Below are positions 31,241 through 43,100 of a DNA stretch of 64,000 nucleotides, piece after piece. The stretch spans positions 434,001 through 498,000 of the forward strand of contig MBPM02000022.1 in NCBI GenBank assembly GCA_001695595.3, read 5' to 3'. Position 1 is the first letter of the stretch; each line of letters starts with the position of its first letter. The DNA comes from Plasmopara viticola. Taxonomy: Eukaryota; Oomycota; Peronosporomycetes; Peronosporales; Peronosporaceae. A program made the translations under genes and the position numbers. The notes beneath the pieces were generated by a model. It searched no databases. It worked only from the letters and a program-made list of their open reading frames with translations, and had not been told where the DNA came from.

Positions 31241-34200
31241 ACTTGGACCTTTATCTTTGAATGCAAGATATTAAAATAAACCATAGTTCTGAGGTGATTT
31301 GATCGAGGAGTAGGATCAGAATTTGCTGTGGATTATATAAGCACAATAAGTACTCTACATCCGGCTCGAAGCTAGTGCGACACTGAGAAAATTACGAGTG
31401 TTCGTTAATACAGTATGCGCATTTTGGTCTGGTTTTAAGCCCTTTGGAAATTAATGTATACTCGTAGTGTCTACGTAGATACATCTCAGATTTGTAGTCA
31501 TTAATTTTCAGAGAGCCTGACTCCTTAATTAATGTATGCTCGTAGTATCTCTTCGTAAACACATCTTAGATTTAGTTATAGAGGGGATGTATGAGACCTG
31601 CGATGGTGGGCGGCACTCGCTATAAGGGGCTAAATAGTTTACTGAAGACACTATAAAGCAACAATATGGTCAAATTCGAATTAACTGCAGAAAGCGGTTA
31701 AGACTCCATAGCTGTAATTCAAACATCTTAGCTTTGGCAAATGACCTTACTGTCAATCCACTAGTAAGGTATGTGAACACTTTAAGGTCAAATAAGAAGG
31801 TCTATTGCAAACATTTTTGCTCTACTATAGAATATTAACATTAAAAATTAATTTGCGTGAGGCCAGAAGAAAAGGCGTTCATCATGCCAATGACATTATA
31901 CTATCGGTAAACAGACATTACTAAAGTCATAAAAACAGGCCCGCTATCACTGATTATCACAGACATAGCTAGGCTGCAACGGTAAGACCTAACCTTATTT
32001 CAAGTATATATTCATTTATCTTTGAGGAGAAAGTCAAATACTATTGTTTCACATGTCCAGACGCAGCATACTTTAATTCTTGACGGGAAAAGATATTTAA
32101 TTTACGACAACGACAGAGGCTTTCCGTGCGAGTATCGATCATACTTTACACTAACACTATTACTTATACCGTACAAGAGATATTCTTGAGCTGCCCGAAC
32201 ATTCTAAACAGCCAAGTGACGGAAACTGGTTGATCTAATTTTGTATGTGGGTGGGGTCAGCCAAAGCACGTACATACACGATGGCCGTCGTGAGCTTAAA
32301 GCAAGACGTGATTGCTTAACTCACGTTGAAAAGATCTGACCTATCCCTGTCTTGCATTTTATGAGAGAAGCACGAGCGAAGTTTGAGGGTCACATCTCAG
32401 TACAGCTAAATGGGCGATCGTCCAGTAGCTTTTAATTATATGAGCAAGTTAGAAATGGAGTGTTATAACTGAGGAAAACCGTCAACATGCAATTTTTTTA
32501 TACGGCTTCCTTTTATTTTCTCTTCATTGTCATATTTGAATTACGGATGCGCAATTTGTGCATTAGACTTATTTGTGTCGTCTTTTCGACATTGTGATGT
32601 ATGCCTGTGGATAGAGCCCAACATGAAACGATAGGGGTCTTCGCTGCGCAGTGCACTTCTTTACTACAATTGACTGAACTTCGAAAGTAACATAAGGTAC
32701 CGAAGGCAATATGGGAGCTCGTGCGCGTTGCAGGCACCGATCAATTATCATCGGTACTTGCTGACTTTTATCACTCGTGTGACTCATACGCATGTCGTAA
32801 CGCCCGTTGTTCTTTTAGATACGAAACAAAACAGACTCGTTTGACCACACACATACCTCAAATATACGCGTTGAATTCAATTTTAACAATGAAAGTCATC
32901 GAACCAAAATCATGCTACACCAATTTTGAGGCATGGACCGACTTTTTTTGGTCTTATGCGCACAAAAACACTCCCGCAACGCAGACACCACTCGACTAGT
33001 CTCCTATCATCGGTAGGAGATACATTTCGTCAACATTTTCGGGCAGTAAAGTTCGTCAATTCTAGATCCTGCAATCCTATCGTATGTAATGGACCTGCTG
33101 AAGCTTCGTATTATGAATATTGTAATGCAAATCCAAGCTTTTCAATGGCTCGACTCATGAATATACACTACTTAGACGCTTGTATTGTAAAGGCTTTACT
33201 GTAGACAAGTACAATTTTGTCAATTTCTTCGCAGCACCACGCGGCCGAAGGTACATCTCATTAATGGCAACACCAATGCAGCAGAGCTAGGTTCAAGTAA
33301 ATAAATATGTTAGTATAACATTCTTTCATATCCTTTAGCACATCTACGCATCTACGTTATAATATAATCGCAGTTTTATAAATTGGATTTAGCATGATAA
33401 CGGTTTGATGGTTTCATGAAAAATAGCTACGGAATACTCAAGGTTCTATATAAAATTAATTATAGGACATCAACGATGCTGCGCAGTGAGTCTTCCAGTT
33501 CTCGCTCGATATTTTCTCCTATGTCCGAGATCCGTCTGTTGCGGGTTCCAAAATTTAAAGTAGCATTGTCAAAATACAGCGGCAAGCCGCACGTTTCAAA
33601 CCGATACCATCCTGCCCGGAAGGTTTCTTGCTTAAAATTTTCAGTGGCAAGGATATGTCCCGAGTCGACGGTATTGTTATAATCAACAAAAGTTTTGTAA
33701 ATTTGTCATTTAAAAAATTAAACACCACGGCACGAGATCAAAAGCCGAGCGCCTCAGCATAACTTTCTTCGAATTTATACAACGAGAGATCGAGTTTGAC
33801 TGCATTTGTGTAGTGGAAAAAAAGGTTGTAGTCAATGTTATAACCTAAATGAAGAATGCTGATATACATGCTGGGGTTTGAAGATCCTAGGGACAAAAGC
33901 AGTGTGTTTTTATCGATCGTCAAGGAGCTAGATGCCGGGATCAGAAAAGCTGTTTAGCCCGTGCAGCTTGTGTTTGTTTATGAGGCCTTTCTGACCGGAA
34001 GGGGTAGTTACAAAAGAACGCATTTGAGTGTCGTCGCACACTATTCGATCGCGCCCTAGAATTTTTCTAATTTGATGATTGAAATATGGCGAGCAACTAT
34101 GTCTTAATGAAGTGATTTACGATTGAGTATATACCTAGAATTTTCAACAAAAGAGGGAATGTTTCGATCTGAGGACACGAGGTCCTGCTAGGAAGAAGAA

Positions 34201-35600
34201 GCGATGAAATAATTGTGGTGTGTTGAGCCTTGAAGAAGTGCTCGACAGAATAAGTGCACGTTCACTGCAGCTCATTAATAAGAAAAAGTACCTTTTTTTC
34301 GAGTGTTTGGATCGGGGTGATTATCCTGACCAAGTCGTGTAGATTTGATCGATGGAAATAAGACGACAATCAAGATCACTACTCAGAAATGAAATCGCAA
34401 AAAAATGTAGAAATGCAAAGGGTATGCAAAAGGCTATAAAGTAGTGCCAAAATTCCCATAAACTTGCTGCAGAATGCAAAGAGATGCTCAAACAGAATTT
34501 GAAGGATTTGACCGGTAAAAAGCACAAATGTGCAAAGTAAGTGCGAAATGCGGCAGGGCAGGGGTGTATTGCACCTTGGATTTTGGCACTTGCCGATCAT
34601 CAAGCATCCAAGATGCTCGTAGAGCTCATCGATTTACCCGATTTTGGATTTCGAATACCCAGATGTTCAATATTCGGAGATAAAGTGCATCCAGAAAGTT
34701 GTCCGGATCGCACAGCCACGATTCATCTCGATCAGGATCTTTCATCAATTCCCGATCACCGTATCTTAATTTTATTTCACCGCATGTGAGAAAGCGTTTT
34801 TGATATGCGCTGAGTTGACACTAGGACAAGGTAATTGGGAATTGATAATTGAGCTTCCAGAAAGCTCACACGTTCGTTTTATCATATCCACCATTAGATT
34901 GCATCATCTATAATACGCATCCCACGACCTGCCAAGCGAGGAGACAGGCTCGTGCTAAATGTACGTTTCACAAGTTGGTATTCACCATCTTCCTAACATG
35001 AGTCTACGTGAGCAAATCCTTCCAACACCACCGAGTAGAAGTTTAAAATGAAAATTATATGCTGCAAGGCACAGGTAAGAGATGGAATGTACTATCACGA
35101 TTAAGCTTAACTATGCTTAAGTACAGCTTATTTTTTTTGTCGTGTATGGCCCAGGGTTATCAAAAACACTGCCCCCTCCTTCTCAAAGGCTTGATAAAGA
35201 AGACTTGGGTGTGAAATGCTACCAGGTGCTTTGGAACAGCTACTTTAAAAAAGCGTGAGTTTATGTCGTTGACCTCTGTTCCTTATTTTAAACAAGTGCA
35301 AGTCGTAGGCCAATTCCAAAAGTTGGTATTAGTTTTTATAATGCCACCGTCTTTATAGACGGGTTGCGCTCGGGTGCGGCCCACGAACAGATAATTCATG
35401 TAGTTCGGTCACCTCAATATGGATGTGATAGTAGCATGTTTATCTGCATGGTCCAAAAATAGAGAAATGCTCTTAGAGCCAATTCCCATTAGGCGGTCCG
35501 GTACATGTGTATTTCAGCTATGCTGAGGAGGACAAGGTAGACCTTTAAGCTGCGAGACAGCGTACTGTCATCCGTTAATTTCCGCCATTTTGCGGTCGTA
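31241..35600. other. Gene-free AT-rich region
   Basis: There is no open frame over 95 codons and no recognisable domain. Bases about 31570-31870 resemble about 62650-62950 in the same orientation (shared core GATGTATGAGACCTGCGATGG versus GATGTAAGACCTGTGATGG, and again around TTTTTGCTC...TATAGAATATT), so an unclassified dispersed repeat is present. Otherwise I see nothing. Confidence 0.45.
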
Positions 35601-35619
35601 GTGTCTTCTGCATAAATCT

Positions 35620-35969
35620 CAGCATGGCTTATAAGGCTTTGAGCTACGGGAACCCCCGCGCTAGGACTAAGCTGCCTCTATCGCGAGATGCTGGTAGCAA
35701 CCCGACCCATATTGGGACCGGGCTCTGTACCCCTCATTACACTATGGCGCTTTTTCTGGTCAGTGGGGCGTCCTCTTTCCAACCCTTTTATTACTCAATC
35801 GGGCGCGAGTTGGTAGGGCAGTCACACACTCAAGTATGATGGCTCGTCCACTTTAGTGACCTATCTTCGGCTGCCTTGATTCGAATCCAATGGGTATCGA
35901 CTCAGGTTTCTCCCGATCCTGGGTCGAACGGCTAATTGCTCGAGCCACAGGGTTTGGCTTTAGAGCCAA
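35620..35969 (-). mobile_element. Candidate tRNA-derived SINE (or tRNA-related pseudogene)
   Basis: On the minus strand a tRNA-like head is readable: an A-box-like TGGCTCGAGCAATTAGC (35947-35931), an anticodon-arm-like segment TTCGACCCAGGATCGGGAG, and a B-box-like GAGTCGATACC (35903-35893), 44 nt from A box start to B box start. This is the spacing of a polymerase III promoter. The following body (towards 35620) is GC-richer than the surroundings, as expected of a SINE. A small hairpin (TTGGCT/AGCCAA, 35954-35969) sits just upstream. I did not find a target-site duplication or a tail, so the outer ends are unsure. A true tRNA is unlikely because acceptor-stem pairing is not seen. Confidence 0.45.
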
Positions 35970-36099
35970 CACCTTACGACCGGTATGTAGCCTGAAAATA
36001 GCAACACTCAACATGCAAAGGAACGTTTGCTGGAGATGAGCCAAGCTTTGTCGCTCTTCAGGGACAAATAGAAGGCTAACCCTGAGAGGTTCGTGCTTT

Positions 36100-39000
36100 T
36101 AAAACGCGAACGGTGCTTGCAGACTTAACTTTTTGGTGTCTTAAGCTATCGTGTAGAGTTAAGTAAGCCATTGACTAGTCTTGTCAGGTGTGTGGTGTCG
36201 AGAGCTACGTTCAGCACATCACTATCGAAGGAAGTCGGCCACATGCCGGGGCATTAAAAGCACACCAACATGTCACGAATGACTTTCTGCCACTGCGCAT
36301 AGAGTGATATGTAAGCCACTGAGCACTACTCTTACGATACAACATTTGCTGCATGCCATGAACCACACAGCTGGATTGAAGCACAAACAGTATAGTAAGG
36401 CCCTACTTCTGGTACACAAACCACTGAGTGGTATCTATAGAATACAGCTCTCACTTACATTGTTGGCCTCTCAGACAGGGCAGAATGTGCAAAGTTCTAT
36501 CGTTACGCGTTGAGTGGCATGTCAACAACTGAGCAGTGCTTGTCGAGGACATTATTTATTGCAAGTCGTGAAGGGATGTGATTGGATGTCAGTCAAGGTA
36601 GAAGGGCGAAATTTACCATCAAGTACATTGTCCTCCGGTCAATGCTCGTCACGAAGACTGTTTGCTACTACCTCGCAAGGCTAAAGAAGTTTATTTAAAG
36701 CATTAAGAGCACGACCATAACGGTGTGCTTGAAGCAGCACGTAGGACACTGGGCAGCGCTCGATGTATGTACAACGTTCAAGGCATTTATGGTTCTTTTT
36801 AAATGACGCGTTATGTATTTTGGCGAAGGCTTTGAAAGCAGAGTTTGCCACTGGATGGCTATGCAGACGTCAGACATCCAATATGATACGACCCAAGTAG
36901 GGAACGGTACGTCTTTTTTAGACCATCAGTCTTGTCAATAAAAGATAGCGATGCATGGCGCGTAACAAGCAGTACAAAGTGTCGCTCTTTAGACAAAAAG
37001 TTTTTAGGTAGACAAGTTGGCAAATGACGCAAGCGCCCTTTCATATACCTTTAAATAGAATAATGGTTTAGTCAAATGGGAGATACGTGTGACACCTATC
37101 TTGTCAGCTAACGCTCTGTTGTAGCTGAACGATATCTCTGTGGTAGAGCTTATATCGCTTGTTAAGCCAATAGCGCAGATAACACGACCTGTAAATAAGA
37201 TTATCTTCACGCCATCACGGGATGAGGCGGTCATGGATAAAATTGAGAGGGATTTCAGTGCACAAAGCGAATTGTTAATAGCCTACCCTCCAACATTTCC
37301 ACCTGTTTACGATATTAAAATGACTCGGTTGAGTATATATATACTGTGTGATATGGCAGGGGACTTTGCCGGAGAGAGCATCATGAAGTCATTAATGCTT
37401 TATTCTTCGCTCCATGCCGAAATTTTGTCTCAGAATGGCAAATGGCAAGTGACGCATATAATACGCTTATAATAAGCCAAATGCAATTGTTTTCTTGGAA
37501 AAAGACGCCAACCACGTCGAGATGTATAATGTACACCGCACTTGACATACTCGACAGGTATTATCAGCTTCTACTGCGAGACGGTGGCATACTATTGATC
37601 GCGGTGAATACTTCGAGCTGCATACTGCTAATGTTTTAAATAAGGGGTTTTGAGCGCGCCTGCTACGTCCAACTGCTTGGTGACAATATTGTCCAGCTCG
37701 TGCGGCGTATGTGCAAACATATATGAAGAATTTTTAAGCCGTGCCAAGTTGCAGTGCTCGAGTGCATGCGTACCGCTCATACAGTTGACTTTATATTCAG
37801 TGCGAGAGGAAATTTACTTCTCAAAGTGCTTTGTCCAAAAGCAATTCTTTGGGCTGTACCCACTAAGGTCAACACCATTGTGAATTGTACAGTTCCATTG
37901 AACATGCACAATTTTTGAAGTGATATGGGCTTGTCAATAATCTGCATTAGTAAAGTGCGAGTTATAAGGTGGATACGAGGCCGCTGTCCAATCTTCTTTA
38001 GAAAGTCGGTAAGCCTGACCCAAAAGGAAAGCAAAATGTCAAGGACACCTTACTACCGGTACCACTCCTTGTCTTGACGATCATTTCGTGTTAAGTTATC
38101 GAAACGGACCAATTTGTTTATGAGCTTGTTATTAATACAATCTCGTCAACTACAGGGTCGCATCGTCCACATTATGAATTATTTTATGTCACCATCGTGA
38201 TCTCATACGTATAGGGCTTTTCCATGGCGCGTATGCACGACATTGCGGTCAGGTGTAGGGCCGTAAAATTGGGCGTTTGATGCCAAGTTTAGTTTTTAGG
38301 TGTATTTATAAGAGCTTAAGACAGAGCCGTAACAGATACGCTGATCATTAAAAAGGCCTAAAACTTGATAGCAGTAAAGGCACAGAAAACTCATTAGCAA
38401 TTAAAATTATTTTTGCATCTAATATTAGAAGCTGGAATCCGTCCAATTCGCTGTAACATGCACAACCAGATCACCTAGGTCTCTAATCCATGCGTGCTCA
38501 TCTCTCAGGGCTGTCCAGGAACAAAAGATCAAGGTCTTATCAGATTTGGTCTCACTAGTTCCAAAGATCGGATCAAAATGCGTTTCTCGATCAATAATAA
38601 AAGATAGGCACCTCTGCGCTCACATATTGTGAAAAAATATTCAGTCAAAACGGAGGCACCTCGGCAGATACAGTCATTTCTTCAATTGCCGTAAAGCCAC
38701 TCGTCAGAGCACTTTAATATGAGCTGGCATCTTCAACAGATAGAGTAAATAGCTTTTGAAGCCAAAAGTGCAAGCAGATTTACCCATCGAAAGCGGCTAA
38801 TTTAGATACGTATGAATAACACAACAAGCTCTTAGACGTAAATGATCGTATACTGAGCCTCAGAAAGCTATAACGCAGCTATCGAGTGATATCCAAATAT
38901 TGAGGTCGTAACGATAGAGGCTTTGTAGAGCGCCGCCCATGTAATAATTTGGGAACCGGATGTAGACATACAGTCGGCCGCCTCGCATGGTGAAAGTCAC

Positions 39001-39650
39001 AACTTAAATACCTTATAATCACAGAAGTCACGGCAAAAACAATGGGCGCCATCATTAATACAGCTAGGATGCAGGCAATTCCACATCGTATCTACATATC
39101 GAAGCTACTCAAATGTTCGGCATAGATAAAGATGAAGATTAAGCTAGAGCATGAAACAACACGATGGAGATTGTGTTCTTACGAGATGTGGTACCAGGCG
39201 GAGAAATAATTGCAATCTGAGCATCAGATGTTTATGCTGTGTATTTCGGCGCATACTCATCTTAGATATGGCTGGTTGGTAAATACGTACTATGATGAAT
39301 AGGCAATGTTGCTGAAGGAATGCGAAGATACGTCGGCTAAATTGTTTCTTTAGCTACCAACTAGGAAAATTTATAAGACTTGGCGATCCTTACGACGATT
39401 TGATCAAGGCAACGATCAGTTCCCGAAAATATATTTGAGGGTATTTTAAAGCGAATGTTCGATTAACCTGTTCGAACTGACTCAACAAGCAAACGTGTTA
39501 AGCGATAATTTAAGCCCTCGATCGAGTAATCACGCGATGAGAACTTGAAAGCTGAGGGATGTCAATGATCGGATGATCGACTGTTGTTGAAGGACGAGGC
39601 TGCCAAATCATTGTGTCACGAACGAATTAAACTGTTTTTGAGAGAGATTT
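36100..39650 (+). mobile_element. Decayed Ty3/gypsy relic, copy B of a three-copy family
   Basis: The RT trace at about 37529-37636 reads MYTALDILDRYYQLLLRDGG followed by ILLIAVNTSS, the catalytic-Asp box and following strand of gypsy RT. At about 37860-37880 a trace of the RT/RNase H connection (KVNTIVN) follows, corresponding to KVKTIVN in copy A. Co-linear landmarks with copies A and C include CGGGATGAGGCGGTCATGGA (37219), CTCGAGTGCATGCG (37757), ACAGATACGCTGATCA (38331) and the region at about 38738. The leading part (36280-36580) contains degenerate direct repeats also present at 53480-53840 in copy C. Many stops; dead. LTRs not recognised. Confidence 0.72.
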
Positions 39651-40661
39651 ATGCGAATGCTTGGGTTGAAACTTAATGCGCGACGTCTTTAATTTGTTTT
39701 GCCATTTCTGTGCGTTGGCGAAGCGATGTCTAGGCTTGATCCGATCATCTCTTCACCTGGCTGGGCACTTCTACTTTACGGATCTGACTGGTATATCACG
39801 GATGACGTAAGTGCATCATAATGGATTTCATGCGTCAAGTGTGACTGCATAGCTGATCAGGCTTTGTCATTCCTATTGTATCGTGACCTGTAATCATTCT
39901 ATTCCAAAACGCGAAGTCCTTGAAGTAGATTGATTTTCAATTTGGTCACCATATTTTCTCGATTCTAATCTTTGTATGATCTTTAGTAATTAACTCATGT
40001 CAATCTTTTTGATGATCTATCCATTCCCATTTGCCACAAGTTTCGTTCTACCGATCAAGTATCGGCCACATATGAGAGAAGCTATGCGAAGTGACACTTG
40101 CAATTTTACGGGAGAAAGAAGTGGTGGATCGGCTTGCGGGTTAACATGAGATTGCGGGTAAAAAGTTTTCCTTTTCATTGAGTTCAAGGTCATAATTACC
40201 CAATTATTCAATCTGCGAAAAAAGTCAATGAAGCCTTGATGTCTGATAGAAGCTGTGATATTTGGTGGTGCAAAAGTCACAGAAAAATACACGACAATCA
40301 AATTGCAAAGCAACGGTATTTGACTACGTATCGTAAAGCATGTACGGAGTATGCTCGCTTTGTTGGTGTCGTCGCAAGAGTGCTGCATTCCTATGCATTT
40401 AAGTAATCATCACGCTCAATTGGAAACAGGTATTGCCGATCCCGAGCTAAAGTGATCAGTAAAGTACAGTGGTGACCAAAAATTTACTTACAATGATATC
40501 AAAAATACTATCATATGGTATTTTTTAAACACCTTGGTGTTTGGAGCCAACTCAATACAAGCGCGCTTTAAATGTAACAAAAGATAGATTTTTCTCTTTT
40601 TTGAATAACAAACACCATCAAACGAAGTCGCCCTACTTCAGTTCGCACTTCACTATGTCAA
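39651..40661. other. 3' flank of phosphatase 2, with a short repeat shared with phosphatase 3 flank
   Basis: No gene is supported; a 123-codon minus-strand frame at 40017-40388 has no recognisable domain. The 20-mer CGGGAGAAAGAAGTGGTGGA at 40109-40128 recurs at 59159-59178, with weaker similarity for about 25 bases after it. Confidence 0.45.
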
Positions 40662-42302
40662 TTACCCACTGGCCGTTTTAACGATCGCAAACTCGTCGTA
40701 CACTTTCTCCGTAGCCGCCTCAATCATCGTCACTGTGAGTTTTGTAGGAGTCACGGAAAGTTTCGTGATGCCAAAGTGCTTATTGTCCATGAACGCCAAC
40801 CACTTTGGGCTCGGAGGGTTACGGTACGTAGCTAGCCCTTCCGAATTTCCAGCCATGCCAGCAATGACATGCACGGGAGCTTTCGGGTTTGTGTACGTCT
40901 TGCCATCACTTGACACGCCGTCCATGTAAACTGCAGAGTCGGCCGTTGGATACATACGCTCGTAATCGTGCACGTGCCCCTCGTATACCAAATCAACCTT
41001 GTACTTGATGAACAGCCCTTCAAACGCCTTTTGCACATTCAACGAATCGTAGTCAAGGGCGTTGATAGGTATACCGTTTTTGTCGCAAGAACTTATTGTA
41101 TACACGGGTCGGTGCATTCCAACGACGATCCACGGGACTTTGGCTCGATTGGCAGCAGCCGCCTGCAAATCAGCTTCAAGCCACGCCAATTGATTGCCAA
41201 AGTTGCCGTACTTGCGTCCAGTAAAGTGCGCATTCGTGGGTGCGTTCGGAAAATCCGTCTCAGATGAAAGGGTCGTAAAATGCACCGAGGCATAGTCGAA
41301 GGAATACCACATGTTTGCAGCACCTCCACTTTCTGGTGAAGGCATGCGAAAGCGATGGGTGAAGGCTGAGTAGTTGCCAAGTTGATCCTTCTTCGAATCG
41401 GAGGCAATACAAGTGGGCGAGTGGCACTCTGCCTCGTGATTGCCCACGACAACCATGTACGCCATGTGCCGCATCACGTTCGTCAACGAGTTCATGAACT
41501 TGTTCCACAATTCTTCATAGAAAAAACCAAACACGGTTTGGGGAGTCAAATAGTCATTGTCGGCATACGACACGTCACCTAAATGATAGATGAAATCCAC
41601 CTTTCCGTTCAAAGTGTTAATGTATTTGTTCGATGCCACCGCGTTCGCTTCCGTGCCCATATCTCCATACACAGCCACAACAAACGGACTGGGATCACCA
41701 GCAGCACGCGCCGTTCGAAACGTGCTCACGGCACTTTGCGCTATCGGGTCAGTGGCACTCCCTACTTTGTAGTAATACTCGGTATACGGCTTGAGCCCGC
41801 TAACGACGGCGTGGTAAGTAAACAGTGAGTAGGTTTTATCTCTATAATACGAATTGACCATGACCTTGGCGTCCATCACCCGTGTCATCCCGGCCTCAGT
41901 CGTACCGAGCCACACGGCCGGTTGATCCGCTTGTGCGAACGACGTCCACGAGATGCTCATACCCGTTCCAGGCTCTTGGCCAGCAAAGGCCAAGTGGAAT
42001 TGCTGCGGCACTTTGGTGTGGTCACCACTTTTGGTCACTCGACACGCTTGAGACGGCGTGACATCCCCAAAATTGTATTGAAGCGAACACTGGGATTTCG
42101 GCGTGCAAGTCAACGTTGACCAGTCGTATACACACGTACTGTCGTCTACCGACGTCGCATCGGCTTGGGCGCCTTCTTGCGCTTCGGCGGAGAGAGACCT
42201 TTCAGCCTTTGAATGGACACTGGAGGATGCGATTGAAAGGGAGCACATGAAGAGCGTCGCGCACCCGAAAGCCGCTGCAATCCTTGCAACGCGGACTCGC
42301 AT
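40662..42302 (-). CDS. Secreted purple acid phosphatase 2
   Basis: A 546-residue paralogue of phosphatase 1, counted from the Met at 42302. A longer frame beginning at 42332 exists, but that ATG lies inside the core promoter, whereas the 42302 start aligns with the paralogues and gives a clean signal peptide (MRVRVARIAAAFGCATLFMC). All seven metal ligands are kept: D214, D243, Y246, N288, H397, and the pair in EGHVHDYERMYP (H443, H445). The segment between H397 and the last His pair is two residues longer than in phosphatase 1 and differs in sequence. This loop borders the active site, so substrate preference may differ. Overall identity to phosphatase 1 is high, with a 109-bp stretch identical at DNA level. 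It is probably a secreted acid phosphatase for phosphate acquisition. Confidence 0.94.
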   Translation of the reverse strand: MRVRVARIAAAFGCATLFMCSLSIASSSVHSKAERSLSAEAQEGAQADATSVDDSTCVYDWSTLTCTPKSQCSLQYNFGDVTPSQACRVTKSGDHTKVPQQFHLAFAGQEPGTGMSISWTSFAQADQPAVWLGTTEAGMTRVMDAKVMVNSYYRDKTYSLFTYHAVVSGLKPYTEYYYKVGSATDPIAQSAVSTFRTARAAGDPSPFVVAVYGDMGTEANAVASNKYINTLNGKVDFIYHLGDVSYADNDYLTPQTVFGFFYEELWNKFMNSLTNVMRHMAYMVVVGNHEAECHSPTCIASDSKKDQLGNYSAFTHRFRMPSPESGGAANMWYSFDYASVHFTTLSSETDFPNAPTNAHFTGRKYGNFGNQLAWLEADLQAAAANRAKVPWIVVGMHRPVYTISSCDKNGIPINALDYDSLNVQKAFEGLFIKYKVDLVYEGHVHDYERMYPTADSAVYMDGVSSDGKTYTNPKAPVHVIAGMAGNSEGLATYRNPPSPKWLAFMDNKHFGITKLSVTPTKLTVTMIEAATEKVYDEFAIVKTASG

Positions 42303-42326
42303 CTTACTGCGTTGTGCTCGCTGGTT

Positions 42327-42344
42327 GAACAATTCAAGAATGAG
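42327..42344 (-). promoter_or_regulatory. Oomycete core promoter of phosphatase 2
   Basis: The minus strand reads CTCATTCTTGAATTGTTC, an excellent fit to initiator plus flanking element. It overlaps the upstream in-frame ATG at 42332 and so excludes it as a practical start, favouring the ATG at 42302, about 35-40 nt downstream. Confidence 0.75.
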
Positions 42345-43100
42345 CTTTCGAAGCCGAGAATTGTACGATGGGGGCGAGAATACGAATCGTTGGTTGTGGA
42401 CCTGGCTCTGCTTCCGATGAGGATTGGTGAAATTATTACCATGGTAGTGAGCGAGCTCCTACGACGTCGAATCGAAGAATAGAGTTGGCTTCCAGAAGCA
42501 GCACCTTTTGCAGCAACGCATGAAGTGGAAGACTTCAAGCTTCAGTTATGAAGCAGGTCAACGCTGGACCTAGGAAATAAATTGACACTTGCTGCAGGTG
42601 CTCGGTCTTTTATGTCTAGGTGCAAATAATCCATAAGGAATGCATAGAAGTGATCGCCGACTCGACGTTATCCGGAAAAGACTGACTCTTTTCTCAATAC
42701 ACGGTAGAAATGCCGTAAGGCTTTCGCATTGGGCACTTAGATAAGCATGCTACAACATGATATATCATAGTCATAATAATGATTGAGCAAACTATTTTAG
42801 AAAAAAGGGGATTTGCTACACCGGAAGCAGGCGTCAATTCAACCGAACAGTAGTTTTCGTAAAGATTAAAAAAATAAGAGGTCGCGAGTTAAGAAAAACC
42901 ATTTATTTTTTTTGGCAAAGATAAGGCCTTCGCTCACGACAAGCTGCTACCTTATAGCCAATGAAATTTCTAAGCCAATAAAAAAGTCGTACTATCTATT
43001 TTACCATCCAATCGCAGCGCGCCTATCCATCGCGCCTTTCCGTGATGCCCTTTTCGCGCTGTCGGACAACTGCAGAGCTTATAACTGGTCCTTTCGATGA
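42345..43100. other. Upstream flank of phosphatase 2; no gene
   Basis: AT-rich. The last 200 bases before the copia relic (about 42950-43110) may be part of its 3' LTR. They weakly resemble 63060-63160, but no LTR partner was found within the window. Confidence 0.35.

Noticed and set aside
35620..35839. Small protein gene beginning MAYKALSYGN
   Set aside because: The frame lies in the SINE-like segment and its resemblance to a protein is weak; the tRNA-like head on the other strand explains the base composition better.
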